A stretch of 64,000 bases of DNA from positions 32,196-96,195 of the forward strand of contig NZ_JALPRE010000020.1 in the NCBI RefSeq assembly GCF_023195925.1, read 5' to 3'. The stretch is from Aquimarina acroporae (GTDB lineage Bacteria > Bacteroidota > Bacteroidia > Flavobacteriales > Flavobacteriaceae). Position 1 is the stretch's first letter. Every line of letters begins with the position of its first letter. Made by a program: the position numbers and the translations under genes. Below are positions 7,003 through 15,611 of the stretch, one piece after another. The notes under the pieces are model-generated. The model saw only the letters and a program-made list of their open reading frames with translations. It did no database searches and had not been told where the DNA came from.

Positions 7003-9999
7003 ATGCTACTGAAAAAGATTATTTTAAGCGCTTTCCTATTGGTTTTTGCCATTGGTTTTTCTCAAGAAAAGAAATCGAGCAAAGCTACTTTTACCAGTAC
7101 TTCTGTATACATGAAAGAGGTAGGCCCCCTTTCTGGCAGAAAGTTGATTCCAGAAATACCTAGAAAAGGAAATATTAATCCAAGGAGAACAGGAGCAAAT
7201 AGAATCGTGCCAGGAAAAGGGTTGCCAAGAAACGGAAAAGACCCTCTTTTAAGTTTAGGTAAAAACAATCAAGTTAAAAGGCCAGGAAAAGCTCCTTCAC
7301 TTACTTTTGAAGTTAATTCTAGTTCGACTGCTCCAACAGACCCAACGGGAGCTATAGGGCCTAATCATTATATCAGTGCCAAGAACTCTGCTTTTGCAAT
7401 TCACGACAGGACTGGTAATGAAATAGTTGGTTCAACATCGTTAGCCAGCATTTTTCCAGGAGAAACCTTGGGAGATCCAATAGTGTTTTATGATAGTTTT
7501 GCAGATCGATTTGTGATTACGCAATTTTCAAATTCGCCTAATGGATTTTTGGTAGCAGTTGGTCAAGGGCCTGATCCTGTAAACGATGGGTGGTTTACCT
7601 ATAGATTTAATACAGGTTCTTTTCCAGATTATACAAAATTTTCAATCTGGTCCGATGGATATTATGTAACGGCAAATAAAGATCAAGGTAATGTGCAGGA
7701 AAGTGAAGTAGTATTCGTGATCGATAGGGAAAGAATGCTTAAAGGAGAGGATAATGTAGATATGGTAGGGTTTCCACTTCCTGGAGCTCGTATTGGGGGG
7801 TTTTATAGTCCGGCTTCTTTTAATGCAATTGGAACAGAATTGCCACCAGAAGGAGGAGCACGTATTGTATATTTTCAAGATGATGAGTGGGCAGGAGTTA
7901 CAGCAGATATTTTGAAATTTTGGGAAATTAATGTCGATTGGTTTAATTTAAGTGAATCTTCGATTACCGAAGCAGAAGAGCTTACCGTAACACCATTTGA
8001 TTCTACTTTTGATGGAGGATCCTTTGGTAATCTTCCTCAGCCAGGTTCTTCGGGACAGGATATTGATGTGCTTCAAGGAGCGGTAATGTTTGCTACCAAC
8101 TACCGAAGGTTTTGTGACTACAATGCTGTAGTTCTTAATTTTCCTATAGATATCGATACAGACCAAGATAATATAGCCGCTATTAGATGGTATGAACTAA
8201 GACAAACAGCAGATGGCCAACCATGGACAGTACACCAGGAAGGAACATATACTTCTCCAGATGGTAAAAGTGCATGGTGTGCAAGTATGGCAATGGATAT
8301 TTATGGAAACATAGGTATGGGATATACAACAATGGGAACAACAGATAATGGAGCTACAGCGGATAGCTTTGCCTCTATACGATATACGGGTAGGTTAGCA
8401 GGAGATCCATTGGGTACAATGACTATTGCTGAGCAAACTATTGCTGTTGGATCTGATATAAACAGGACAACACAAAATCGTTATGGAGATTATGCACAAA
8501 TCACCGTTGATCCTGTAGATGATAGTACTTTTTGGCATATTGCAGAGTATTTTGAATCTGGAGGAAACAATGCTAGAAATATTGTAGGGGTTTTTAAAGT
8601 TGCTGAAGATGTAACCACTGATGTGGGAGTAGTAAGTATTGATAGCCCTACCGATGCAACGTTAAGCAATACTGAAACAATAACAGTTACCATAAAGAAC
8701 TTTGGTACTGTTGCACAAAGTGATATACCGGTCGATTATGCTATTAATGGAGGTGCTGTGCAAACTGAAATGTTTGCAGGGCCTATTGCACCAGGTGCAA
8801 CAGCCTCTTTTTCGTTTGCTTCTACAGCAGATCTAGCTGCAGAATCTAGTTATGAAATTACAGTGGAAACTAACTTAACCGGAGATGTTTCGCCAGATAA
8901 TGATTGCTTTAGTGCAGTAGTTAGAAATCTATTAGCCAATGATGTTGGAATTCGAAGTTTAGTGTTTCCAACCGAAACGGGACAATTTACAGATGCCGAA
9001 GAAGTTACAATAACCATTTTTAATTTTGGAGGCTCTTCACAGTCAAATATTCCAGTTTTCTATACTTTTAATGGGGGGGCAGCAGTAAATGAGGTGTTTA
9101 CCGGTACCATTGAACCAGAAGAATCAGCAACCTATACCTTTACTGCCACGGTAAACATGCAAGCATTTGGGACTTATGAGTTTGAAATAGGAACAGCATT
9201 GGTAGGAGATCAACTTGCTACCAATGATACCATTTCTGCAACAATTACTAATGAGTTATGTGCTCCTAATTCAGATTGTGCTCAGTTTGGAGATGGGATT
9301 ATCTCTTTTGAACTTGCCAATGTGTCTAATAGACCAATTTCTTGTGGTACAGGATATGAAGATTTTACACAGGATTTCACAATTCAGTTAAATAGAAACG
9401 TAGGAGAGTTTTCTGGCACAGTACAGTCTGGGTTTGGAAACGAAGAAGAGCATGAAAGATTTTCTATCTGGATAGATTTTAATGATAATAATATTTTTGA
9501 AACTTCAGAACTCATAGTGAACAGTATTGCAATTACTCTTGCTAATTCTGATGTTGAATTTAGTTTCTCTATTCCAAATGATACTCCTTTGGGGACACAC
9601 TTATTTAGGATTCGAGGAGGAGATACGGTGACCAATACTGGTGGGCCTCTTAATGAACCATGCCAGTCTATGCAGTTCGGAAGTACTCATGATTATACAG
9701 TAGAAATTGTTGATGATACTGCTGGTCCTGATCCAAGTTTAAATACGAATCTTACGGTAATTTCAGAACCAGATAATCAGTTTTTAATTTCTAAGGTAGA
9801 TAGTAATGCGCCCGAAGAATTAAGAGTATATATCTTTAGCATTTCTGGGCAAATCGTTGCTTCGAATTTAGTGAAGAGAGATGCTAATAATAGGTTTGAA
9901 TATCCATTAGATATGTCTTTTGCTAGGTCTGGAGTCTACTTTGCTCGATTTGGAGAAAGCAAAAGTAGTAGTGATGTTGCTGGATTTGTGGTAAGGTAA
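7003..9999 (+). CDS. Large secreted GEVED/CARDB-type protein with T9SS sorting domain
   Basis: The start is placed at the ATG at 7003, which gives a clean signal peptide (MLLKKIILSAFLLVFAIGFS before Q); the frame is open further upstream but without signal character. The product is 998 aa. An N-terminal region holds repeated-propeller-like sequence. Two CARDB-like beta domains follow (around DVGVVSIDSPTDATLSNTET and DVGIRSLVFPTETG), then a GEVED-like domain (FSIWIDFNDNNIFETSE). The last 80 residues are a type IX secretion C-terminal domain (LRVYIFSISGQIVASN, ending GVYFARFGESK...VVR). It is therefore exported through the Por/T9SS system and displayed or released. No catalytic motif was recognised. 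Confidence 0.85.
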   Translation: MLLKKIILSAFLLVFAIGFSQEKKSSKATFTSTSVYMKEVGPLSGRKLIPEIPRKGNINPRRTGANRIVPGKGLPRNGKDPLLSLGKNNQVKRPGKAPSLTFEVNSSSTAPTDPTGAIGPNHYISAKNSAFAIHDRTGNEIVGSTSLASIFPGETLGDPIVFYDSFADRFVITQFSNSPNGFLVAVGQGPDPVNDGWFTYRFNTGSFPDYTKFSIWSDGYYVTANKDQGNVQESEVVFVIDRERMLKGEDNVDMVGFPLPGARIGGFYSPASFNAIGTELPPEGGARIVYFQDDEWAGVTADILKFWEINVDWFNLSESSITEAEELTVTPFDSTFDGGSFGNLPQPGSSGQDIDVLQGAVMFATNYRRFCDYNAVVLNFPIDIDTDQDNIAAIRWYELRQTADGQPWTVHQEGTYTSPDGKSAWCASMAMDIYGNIGMGYTTMGTTDNGATADSFASIRYTGRLAGDPLGTMTIAEQTIAVGSDINRTTQNRYGDYAQITVDPVDDSTFWHIAEYFESGGNNARNIVGVFKVAEDVTTDVGVVSIDSPTDATLSNTETITVTIKNFGTVAQSDIPVDYAINGGAVQTEMFAGPIAPGATASFSFASTADLAAESSYEITVETNLTGDVSPDNDCFSAVVRNLLANDVGIRSLVFPTETGQFTDAEEVTITIFNFGGSSQSNIPVFYTFNGGAAVNEVFTGTIEPEESATYTFTATVNMQAFGTYEFEIGTALVGDQLATNDTISATITNELCAPNSDCAQFGDGIISFELANVSNRPISCGTGYEDFTQDFTIQLNRNVGEFSGTVQSGFGNEEEHERFSIWIDFNDNNIFETSELIVNSIAITLANSDVEFSFSIPNDTPLGTHLFRIRGGDTVTNTGGPLNEPCQSMQFGSTHDYTVEIVDDTAGPDPSLNTNLTVISEPDNQFLISKVDSNAPEELRVYIFSISGQIVASNLVKRDANNRFEYPLDMSFARSGVYFARFGESKSSSDVAGFVVR

Positions 10000-10004
10000 T
10001 GTAC

Positions 10005-10361
10005 CTACTCTTCTCGTTTGCTTATTTCGATTATCGAAACAGGACGAGCATCGCCACATCTGCTGGCCATTCTTAAATTGGCAAATTTGACCCATACCTG
10101 GGAAGGAATATCTTCCTTAAAGAAATCTGTAAGATTAATAGGGTCCAGGTTATCACTATATTCTTCTATGGTTAGAATATGAGTGCAGCCTTTAGATTTG
10201 CTAATAGTAAGGGTACCTTTACTAAATCCTTTTTCGATCATTTCTTTTGCAGTTATTTCTTGAGTTTCAGTTTTTGCAGCTGAAGTATTAGAAGCTGTGT
10301 TTTTTGTAGTTGAACATGTGTATAGGCTAAAAACCGCGGCTATGCATAAGACTCTAAACAT
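10005..10361 (-). CDS. Small lipoprotein, unknown function
   Basis: The ATG at 10361 gives a 118-aa protein with a lipoprotein signal (MFRVLCIAAVFSLYTC, lipobox LYTC). A low-complexity Thr/Ser/Ala linker follows, then a small compact domain (residues about 40-118) with SKSKGCTHILTIEEYSDNLDPINL and two later cysteines. The frame is open 12 codons further upstream, but that extension would spoil the signal. It converges on the T9SS-protein gene with 5 bp between their stops. I do not recognise the domain. Confidence 0.65.
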   Translation of the reverse strand: MFRVLCIAAVFSLYTCSTTKNTASNTSAAKTETQEITAKEMIEKGFSKGTLTISKSKGCTHILTIEEYSDNLDPINLTDFFKEDIPSQVWVKFANLRMASRCGDARPVSIIEISKREE

Positions 10362-10539
10362 AATATTGTGATTTGTGGTTGCTTCTATAAAGATCATAAA
10401 AAAATATCAGAAAGTATCTATTTAAAGATCCTATAGGTTAGAAATAAGTTCTATTGCAACAATTTTAAGTTTATGATGTATTTAAACGTATAGATCAAAG
10501 GTAAATTTTATTTTTACTGAAAATTTAAAACTTCTGTTC

Positions 10540-11304
10540 ATGAAAATCATATCCTATAACGTAAACGGCATACGTGCAGCTATCAATAAGGGGTTCTTAG
10601 ACTGGTTACAACAAGCCGATCCAGATGTAATTTGTCTTCAGGAAATAAAAGCAAATAAAGAACAGCTTGATCTGGAGGTATTCGCCAAAGCTGGATATTC
10701 CTACAACTATTGGTATAGTGCACAAAAAAAAGGATATAGTGGAGTGGCAATATTATCTAAAACCGAACCCGATCATATAGAGTATGGAACAGGAATAGAC
10801 TATATGGATCATGAGGGAAGGAATCTAAGAGCAGATTTTAATGGTGTTTCCGTCATGAGCCTGTATTTACCTAGTGGAACAAATATTGAGCGCTTAGAGC
10901 ATAAGCTAAAATATATGGCCGATTTTCAAACTTATATCAATGACCTTAAAAAAGACTACCCGAATCTTATAATTCTGGGAGATTATAATATTTGTCATGA
11001 AGCGATTGATATTCATGATCCCGTTAGAAATAAAAACGTATCAGGTTTTTTACCTGTAGAAAGAGAATGGATAGGGAACTTTATAGATAGTGGGTTTATA
11101 GACTCATTTAGACACTTTAATCAAGAACCTCATAATTATTCATGGTGGAGCTATAGAGCCAATGCAAGAGCAAATAACAAAGGATGGCGTTTGGATTATG
11201 GAATGGTAGCACAACCACTACAAGATAAATTGAAAAGAGCCGTTATTTTATCTGAAGCCAAACATAGTGACCACTGCCCTATTGTGGTCGAACTTGAAAT
11301 GTGA
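10540..11304 (+). CDS. xth: Exodeoxyribonuclease III
   Basis: This is a 254-aa exonuclease III / AP endonuclease of the EEP fold with all landmark motifs: SYNVNGIRAA, CLQEIKA (metal-binding Glu35), the LPSGTN strand, LGDYNICHEAID (catalytic Asp/Asn), WWSYRANARANNKGWRLDY and the terminal SDHCPIVVEL (catalytic His). It cuts DNA at abasic sites and removes blocked 3' ends in base-excision repair. It precedes the OmpA lipoprotein gene by 30 bp, so the two could be co-transcribed, though their roles are unrelated. Confidence 0.95.
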   Translation: MKIISYNVNGIRAAINKGFLDWLQQADPDVICLQEIKANKEQLDLEVFAKAGYSYNYWYSAQKKGYSGVAILSKTEPDHIEYGTGIDYMDHEGRNLRADFNGVSVMSLYLPSGTNIERLEHKLKYMADFQTYINDLKKDYPNLIILGDYNICHEAIDIHDPVRNKNVSGFLPVEREWIGNFIDSGFIDSFRHFNQEPHNYSWWSYRANARANNKGWRLDYGMVAQPLQDKLKRAVILSEAKHSDHCPIVVELEM

Positions 11305-11334
11305 TTGATAAGTATAAACTATTAAACCTAGAAT

Positions 11335-12294
11335 ATGATTAAAAAGATTGTAGGCGTTATAATCGTAGGAACATTATTTTCTTCTTGCGTTACTTCCAAA
11401 GTATATAAAGAACTAGAAAGCAAGTATGCCAATCTGAAACGTGAAAATCGTAGAATGGAGGATGATTTAGCAGCACTTGAAAAAGCCAGTGAAGCCGATA
11501 AAAAAGCACTAGAACAATTAGATGCGCAGTATCAAAAAGCACTGTCTGAAAGAGATGAATTGCAACGAAAATATGAGGCTTCGGTAGCGAATTATGAAAA
11601 CTTAAAGAATTCGTATGATGCCTTAGAAAAAAACAGTTCTGCTGCTATTGCTGCCAACAGTAAACGAAACAGAGAACTTTTAGGACAACTTGAAGATAAG
11701 GAGCGAGCTTTGGCACAGGAGCGTACTCGACTTGATAATCTGCAACGAGATCTAGATGCTCGTTCACAACGAATAGATGAGCTAGAAGGTCTAATAGCGG
11801 CCAAAGATGCCAAAATGCGAGCGTTAAAAGGAGCCATATCAAAAGCCCTTAGAAACTTCGAAGGAAAGGGACTTACCGTAGAAGAACGCAACGGTAAGGT
11901 TTATATTTCTATGGAAAATAAACTGTTGTTTCAATCGGGTAGTTGGGCAGTAGGATCGCAAGGTAGAAGTGCCGTAAAACAGTTGGGTACAGTGCTGGGC
12001 GAGAATCAAGATATTGCAGTACTTATTGAGGGGCATACCGATGATGACCCGTATACTGGGAATACGCAATTATCAGGTAACTGGGATTTATCTACCAAAA
12101 GGGCTACAGCAATTGTAAATATTTTGTTGGAGAATAGTGCTATTGACCCTCAAAACCTTACAGCAGCAGGAAGAGGAGAGTTTGCTCCGGTAGCTAGTAA
12201 TGATACCAATGAAGGAAAAAGCAAGAATAGAAGAATTGAAGTAATTCTAACACCAAAACTAGATGAGATCACTAAGTTATTAAATGATATCTAG
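11335..12294 (+). CDS. OmpA-family peptidoglycan-associated lipoprotein with coiled coil
   Basis: The 319-aa protein starts with a lipoprotein signal (MIKKIVGVIIVGTLFSSC). A long alpha-helical coiled coil spans about residues 25-165. A C-terminal OmpA domain (about 175-310) contains the peptidoglycan-binding signature IEGHTDDDPYTGNTQLSGNWDLSTKRA and GRGEFAPVASNDTNEGKSKNRRIEV. It probably anchors the outer membrane to the cell wall. The order helical spacer then OmpA domain is common in Bacteroidota. A strong terminator follows. Confidence 0.9.
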   Translation: MIKKIVGVIIVGTLFSSCVTSKVYKELESKYANLKRENRRMEDDLAALEKASEADKKALEQLDAQYQKALSERDELQRKYEASVANYENLKNSYDALEKNSSAAIAANSKRNRELLGQLEDKERALAQERTRLDNLQRDLDARSQRIDELEGLIAAKDAKMRALKGAISKALRNFEGKGLTVEERNGKVYISMENKLLFQSGSWAVGSQGRSAVKQLGTVLGENQDIAVLIEGHTDDDPYTGNTQLSGNWDLSTKRATAIVNILLENSAIDPQNLTAAGRGEFAPVASNDTNEGKSKNRRIEVILTPKLDEITKLLNDI

Positions 12295-12320
12295 GTGAGC
12301 AGAAATAAGAAATAATAAAT

Positions 12321-12354
12321 AAAAAAAGCGACCATTTTTGGTCGCTTTTTTTAT
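12321..12354 (+). terminator. Strong terminator after OmpA-family gene
   Basis: AAAAAGCGACCA / TGGTCGCTTTTT is a 12-bp stem with a TTTT loop and a T tail. Its A-rich 5' arm also makes it usable for the convergent minus-strand gene at 12379. Confidence 0.9.
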
Positions 12355-12378
12355 TTGCTTAGTAAACAAAGATTTTAT

Positions 12379-12783
12379 CTAAAGTGCATCAAGTATCTTT
12401 TCAACATCTGCTCTGTTATCCTGTTTCATACTTTCTTTAACTCGTCTTAAGACGTCAAAGAATTTATTGACAACTTTATTGGCGAGTAGTTGGTCATTGC
12501 TTAGATTGATCTCTCTACCTGTAGAGGTGAGTAAGGAAAATGTGTAGGCTTCCACAGAAATACCTTCTATCTTCTTTTTAGCCAATGAAGTAGTTCCAGT
12601 CTTTTTTACAATAGAAATGACATTACCATGAGCAATAACCTTACCAGTATATTCTGAGATATCTTTTGCCAATGGATAAAGCTCATCGCTAAAAAGTTCA
12701 CTTAGCTCTTTACTGTTATATTGTTGAGCGTGAACCGATAATCCTGCACATAGCACAAATGCAAGTAGAAATAATTTTTTCAT
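12379..12783 (-). CDS. Small secreted protein, unknown function
   Basis: A 134-aa product with a typical signal peptide (MKKLFLLAFVLCAGLSVHA before QQ) and a mature domain of about 113 residues. That domain mixes beta strands (GKVIAHGNVISIVKKTG, AYTFSLLTSTGREINLS) with a helical C-terminus rich in Arg/Lys/Asp. No cysteine or catalytic motif stands out. Probably periplasmic. It is flanked by the bidirectional terminator at 12321. The 296 bp upstream of its start (12784-13079) hold no gene and only AT-rich promoter-like sequence. Confidence 0.6.
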   Translation of the reverse strand: MKKLFLLAFVLCAGLSVHAQQYNSKELSELFSDELYPLAKDISEYTGKVIAHGNVISIVKKTGTTSLAKKKIEGISVEAYTFSLLTSTGREINLSNDQLLANKVVNKFFDVLRRVKESMKQDNRADVEKILDAL

Positions 12784-13079
12784 AATGTTTGGGTGTTAAA
12801 AATCTATTTAGTTTTAAAGTTAAATTCGCCTGTTATCAAACGGCATAAATTGTTTTTTATTGTTAAAATAACCTTAAAAACGAGGTTAAAATAATCAATT
12901 TATTCGATAAAAACCAAAAAGTATGCCATAGATTTAGGAAACCAAAATAAAATACTTAATTATGCATATATTGGCAAAGCATTCTGTTTTTATGCGAAAT
13001 AATAAAGATAAGGAAAGCAGTTGATAAAAAGACGTTGCTAAACGTTTATTAAACCCCATAATTTAAAACCATTGCACCC

Positions 13080-13604
13080 ATGAAGAGGCTACCCATTTTT
13101 GTATTGTTGCTACTATCTGTGATAAAAGGCATGAGTCAGGAAAACGAAGAGTATTATGAAGAAGAGTATCAGAGCGAGGACGAATATCAGAATGAAGAAG
13201 AGATACAGGAGGAAGAAGCGGTACATGTCAATTACATTGATATCTATGAATATTTTACTTTTACCAATGATGAATATAATAATGCATTGGATAAGGTGAA
13301 TGATTTGGATCCGGCAGATCAAAATGTTTTATATGCATTTGTATTAGAAGTACAGCAAGATAGAGTGTTAAAAGATCGCTTATTTGGGGAGTTGATCGCA
13401 AAGCCCCAAAAAAAGAATCCTTATAAAGGGAAAGACAGCCCAGGGTTTATGTGTGTGCTACGAGGTCTTTTAGAAAACAAATCCGTATATGATGAGGTTA
13501 TTAAAGACGGAATATCTGAGGGGCAAGCCAGAAATGTTGCGGCCCTTGCCGAAAGAACGGTGAGGAGAAAATGCGGTATTAACAAAAAGGTGAACAAAGA
13601 GTAG
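13080..13604 (+). CDS. Secreted protein with very acidic N-terminal stretch
   Basis: A 174-aa protein with a signal peptide (MKRLPIFVLLLLSVIKGMS). Residues about 21-48 are almost entirely Glu, Asp, Tyr and Gln (for example YYEEEYQSEDEYQNEEE). The remaining 125 residues look like an ordinary folded helical domain (DLDPADQNVLYAFVLEVQQDR and SEGQARNVAALAERTVRRKCG) with two cysteines. The acidic segment could bind cations or a basic partner. I know no family for it. Confidence 0.6.
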   Translation: MKRLPIFVLLLLSVIKGMSQENEEYYEEEYQSEDEYQNEEEIQEEEAVHVNYIDIYEYFTFTNDEYNNALDKVNDLDPADQNVLYAFVLEVQQDRVLKDRLFGELIAKPQKKNPYKGKDSPGFMCVLRGLLENKSVYDEVIKDGISEGQARNVAALAERTVRRKCGINKKVNKE

Positions 13605-13780
13605 TGCACTGTTTTTACAGGTATTATCTACACGTTTATTGACTAGTGTAAATTATAGGGTTACCATGTTTTTCAGTTTGTAAAAAGGGAGCCTTTCTAC
13701 AGAGTTAACTGCATAATTATTAGGTGTTTTCGATTATTATAGTATCTTTAAGACACCAAATTTATAAATACCTACATATT

Positions 13781-14461
13781 ATGTTTATTATCTTCGGAAC
13801 ACGAGGACTAAAACACACCGTGAGTGAAAGTCCCGTTCTCACCAATTCATGCCCAAATTGTAACAATGGAAACCTAGTTAACAAGTTGTACCGCCGTTGG
13901 TTTACTTTGTTTTTTATTCCTGTAATTCCATTAGATGTTGTAGATCGATTTTACCAATGCGATAGTTGTAAAAGTGCTTATAATGAAAATATAAAGACAA
14001 TATTGCAGCGTTCTCAACAGGAGATTGATGAAAATCAAAAGAAGGCGAAACAAGTTTTTGGTCGAGCACTTGTCGCTTCTATGACCCATATGTCTATTAT
14101 TGACAATGATTTTGCTCCAGAAGAAGAGCGTGAAATTATGGATGCCATTGCCGGATTTCCTGAAATGAAGGAAGAACTAATGAGTATTCATAACCAGGTT
14201 AAGGAACATGCTAATAAAGATAACCAGGTTTTTAATTATCTCAACGAAGCTAGAAATGCACTGTCTTCTGAGGCATTGATCAATATACTTGCTCAGGCAG
14301 CAGTGGTCCTGCTGGCCGATGGGTCTATAGAAAAAGAAGAAGAAAACTTAATGAAAGAATATCTGATTGCTTGTGGTCTTCCAAAAGAAATGTATCAGGC
14401 ATTGATCGATAAATTAAGACAAAAAGATATTTCAGAACTTAAAGAAGGACAATTAAATTAA
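13781..14461 (+). CDS. Zinc-ribbon and TerB-like domain protein
   Basis: The ATG at 13781 is chosen because it begins the conserved MFIIFGTRGLKHTV start of this kind of protein; the open frame extends 19 codons upstream without coding character. The product is 226 aa. A treble-clef zinc ribbon has CPNC and CDSC pairs (about residues 24-67) around an aromatic hydrophobic stretch (RRWFTLFFIPVIPLD). A helical C-terminal half (about 85-210) resembles tellurite-resistance TerB domains, with acidic repeats DNDFAPEEEREIMDAI and LADGSIEKEEENLMKEYL. Probably cytoplasmic or membrane-peripheral; function unknown. Confidence 0.7.
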   Translation: MFIIFGTRGLKHTVSESPVLTNSCPNCNNGNLVNKLYRRWFTLFFIPVIPLDVVDRFYQCDSCKSAYNENIKTILQRSQQEIDENQKKAKQVFGRALVASMTHMSIIDNDFAPEEEREIMDAIAGFPEMKEELMSIHNQVKEHANKDNQVFNYLNEARNALSSEALINILAQAAVVLLADGSIEKEEENLMKEYLIACGLPKEMYQALIDKLRQKDISELKEGQLN

Positions 14462-14488
14462 AGGCTAATTCATAAAGTTTAATTGCAA

Positions 14489-14520
14489 AAAGCAGCTAAT
14501 GTTGATTAGCTGCTTTTTTT
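14489..14520 (+). terminator. Terminator after zinc-ribbon/TerB-like gene
   Basis: AAAGCAGCTAAT / ATTAGCTGCTTT with loop GTTG and a T7 tail. Confidence 0.9.
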
Positions 14521-14620
14521 CTGAACTTGTTTATTACAGTTAAATATATACCTTTGTAAAGGTTCTGGTGAATACCATACTCCATAGTTTTTGAATTGAA
14601 GTTTAATTTTAAAACTATGA

Positions 14621-14917
14621 ATGATGAATTGGAAAATTCAAAAACTATTGAATGGTGAGACAATCGTCTCCAAGGAGCCTGGTAATTCGATGTTACCTAT
14701 ACTGAAATCAAAACAACCTGTAATATTAAAGCCTATAGATTGGCAAGACTGTGAAACAGGAGATATTGTGTTTTGTAAAGTAAGAGGAAACTGTTTTACG
14801 CATTTGGTAAAAGGAAAAAATGCGAAACGAGGATTACTGATCGGTAATAACCGGGGTCACCTAAACGGATGGACCAAAAATGTATATGGTAAGGTAGTTA
14901 AAATCCTTCCCTTGTAA
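14621..14917 (+). CDS. Short S24/S26-like peptidase-fold protein
   Basis: A 98-aa protein (a start one codon later is also possible). GNSMLPILKSKQPVILKP resembles the catalytic-serine segment of S24 (LexA/repressor) and S26 (signal peptidase) folds, with S23-M24 as the Ser-Met pair. GDIVFCKVRGNCFTHLVKG would be the following strand that normally carries the catalytic lysine. That lysine is not clearly at the expected place, so it may be inactive or a binding module. There is no DNA-binding domain and no membrane segment. Monocistronic, with its own terminator. Confidence 0.6.
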   Translation: MMNWKIQKLLNGETIVSKEPGNSMLPILKSKQPVILKPIDWQDCETGDIVFCKVRGNCFTHLVKGKNAKRGLLIGNNRGHLNGWTKNVYGKVVKILPL

Positions 14918-14924
14918 TAAATGT

Positions 14925-14946
14925 AGCGCTATAAGCGCTTTTTTTG
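14925..14946 (+). terminator. Short terminator
   Basis: AGCGCT-ATA-AGCGCT followed by T7G, 7 bp after the stop of the S24/S26-like gene. Confidence 0.65.
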
Positions 14947-15056
14947 TTGGTAATAGTGAGCTTTCCACATTAAGATTAATGCAATTTGAGGTGCATGGTT
15001 TTTTTATTCAAAATATAAGTTCCCTCATTCAAAAGTATCGTTCCCTAATTCTTCAT

Positions 15057-15206
15057 TTTGTAACATATAAAAACGAAGTAAGTTTATATAAATGTTAAAC
15101 GCAATAATTGGTGTTTAGGTTGGTTAGTTGTATGAAACAGGCGGGGCAATGGGGTAGTCGCGTCTGTTTTTGTAAAAAAAAAGAGCTTCATATCGAAGCT
15201 CTTTTT
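15057..15206 (+). ncRNA. Possible small RNA with promoter and terminator, no ORF
   Basis: This lies in a 694-bp stretch (14918-15611) without a convincing gene. A Bacteroidota-like promoter (TTTG at 15057-15060, 18 nt, TAAGTTTA at 15079-15086) would start a transcript near 15093. A hairpin AAACAGGCG...CGCGTCTGTTT follows. The transcript would end at the hairpin 15178-15206 (GAGCTTC-ATATC-GAAGCTC then T5), giving about 110 nt. The terminator is symmetrical and works at least as well for a leftward transcript, so direction is uncertain. This is inference from layout only. Confidence 0.3.
15175..15206. terminator. Bidirectional terminator hairpin in gene-poor stretch
   Basis: AAAAAGAGCTTC-ATAT-CGAAGCTCTTTTT-type hairpin, with a T tract on both strands (nine T on the minus strand, five on the plus strand). 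No recognised gene abuts it on either side. The rest of 15207-15611 holds only AT-rich sequence before the aldo/keto reductase. Confidence 0.7.
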
Positions 15207-15611
15207 CAGGTTAAAAGTAGAGTACAGTCAGTCATTACTCTTCTTTATTGGGGTCAAACCACACCCCCTGAGTGTTTGCATACACAGTTTTGGTTGGGTT
15301 ATTTATGATTAGTTAGTATGTAGTTGTTACAACCCTATATGCTTTAGAATAGAAGAAATAATTGTTCCATATTTCTTTTAAAAGTATAAATAATTGATAG
15401 TCAAAATTTTATGATAAATCTGACATATGTGTGCCATAATATGTTGTAGATAAAATGTGGTTTATTGTAGATTTACTACACAATTAGATTTGGTAGTAAG
15501 GCTTTTATGCTATTTAAGATTTAATTTATTATGATAATTTTTGCAATAGTTTATCCTAAGAGTTTCTACTTTTGACCTCATTAATCGACTAAATTACTAG
15601 ACTAAACATAA

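Noticed and set aside
15108..15308. Plus-strand 66-codon open frame
   Set aside because: It reads straight through the strong terminator hairpin at 15175-15206 and has no coding character.
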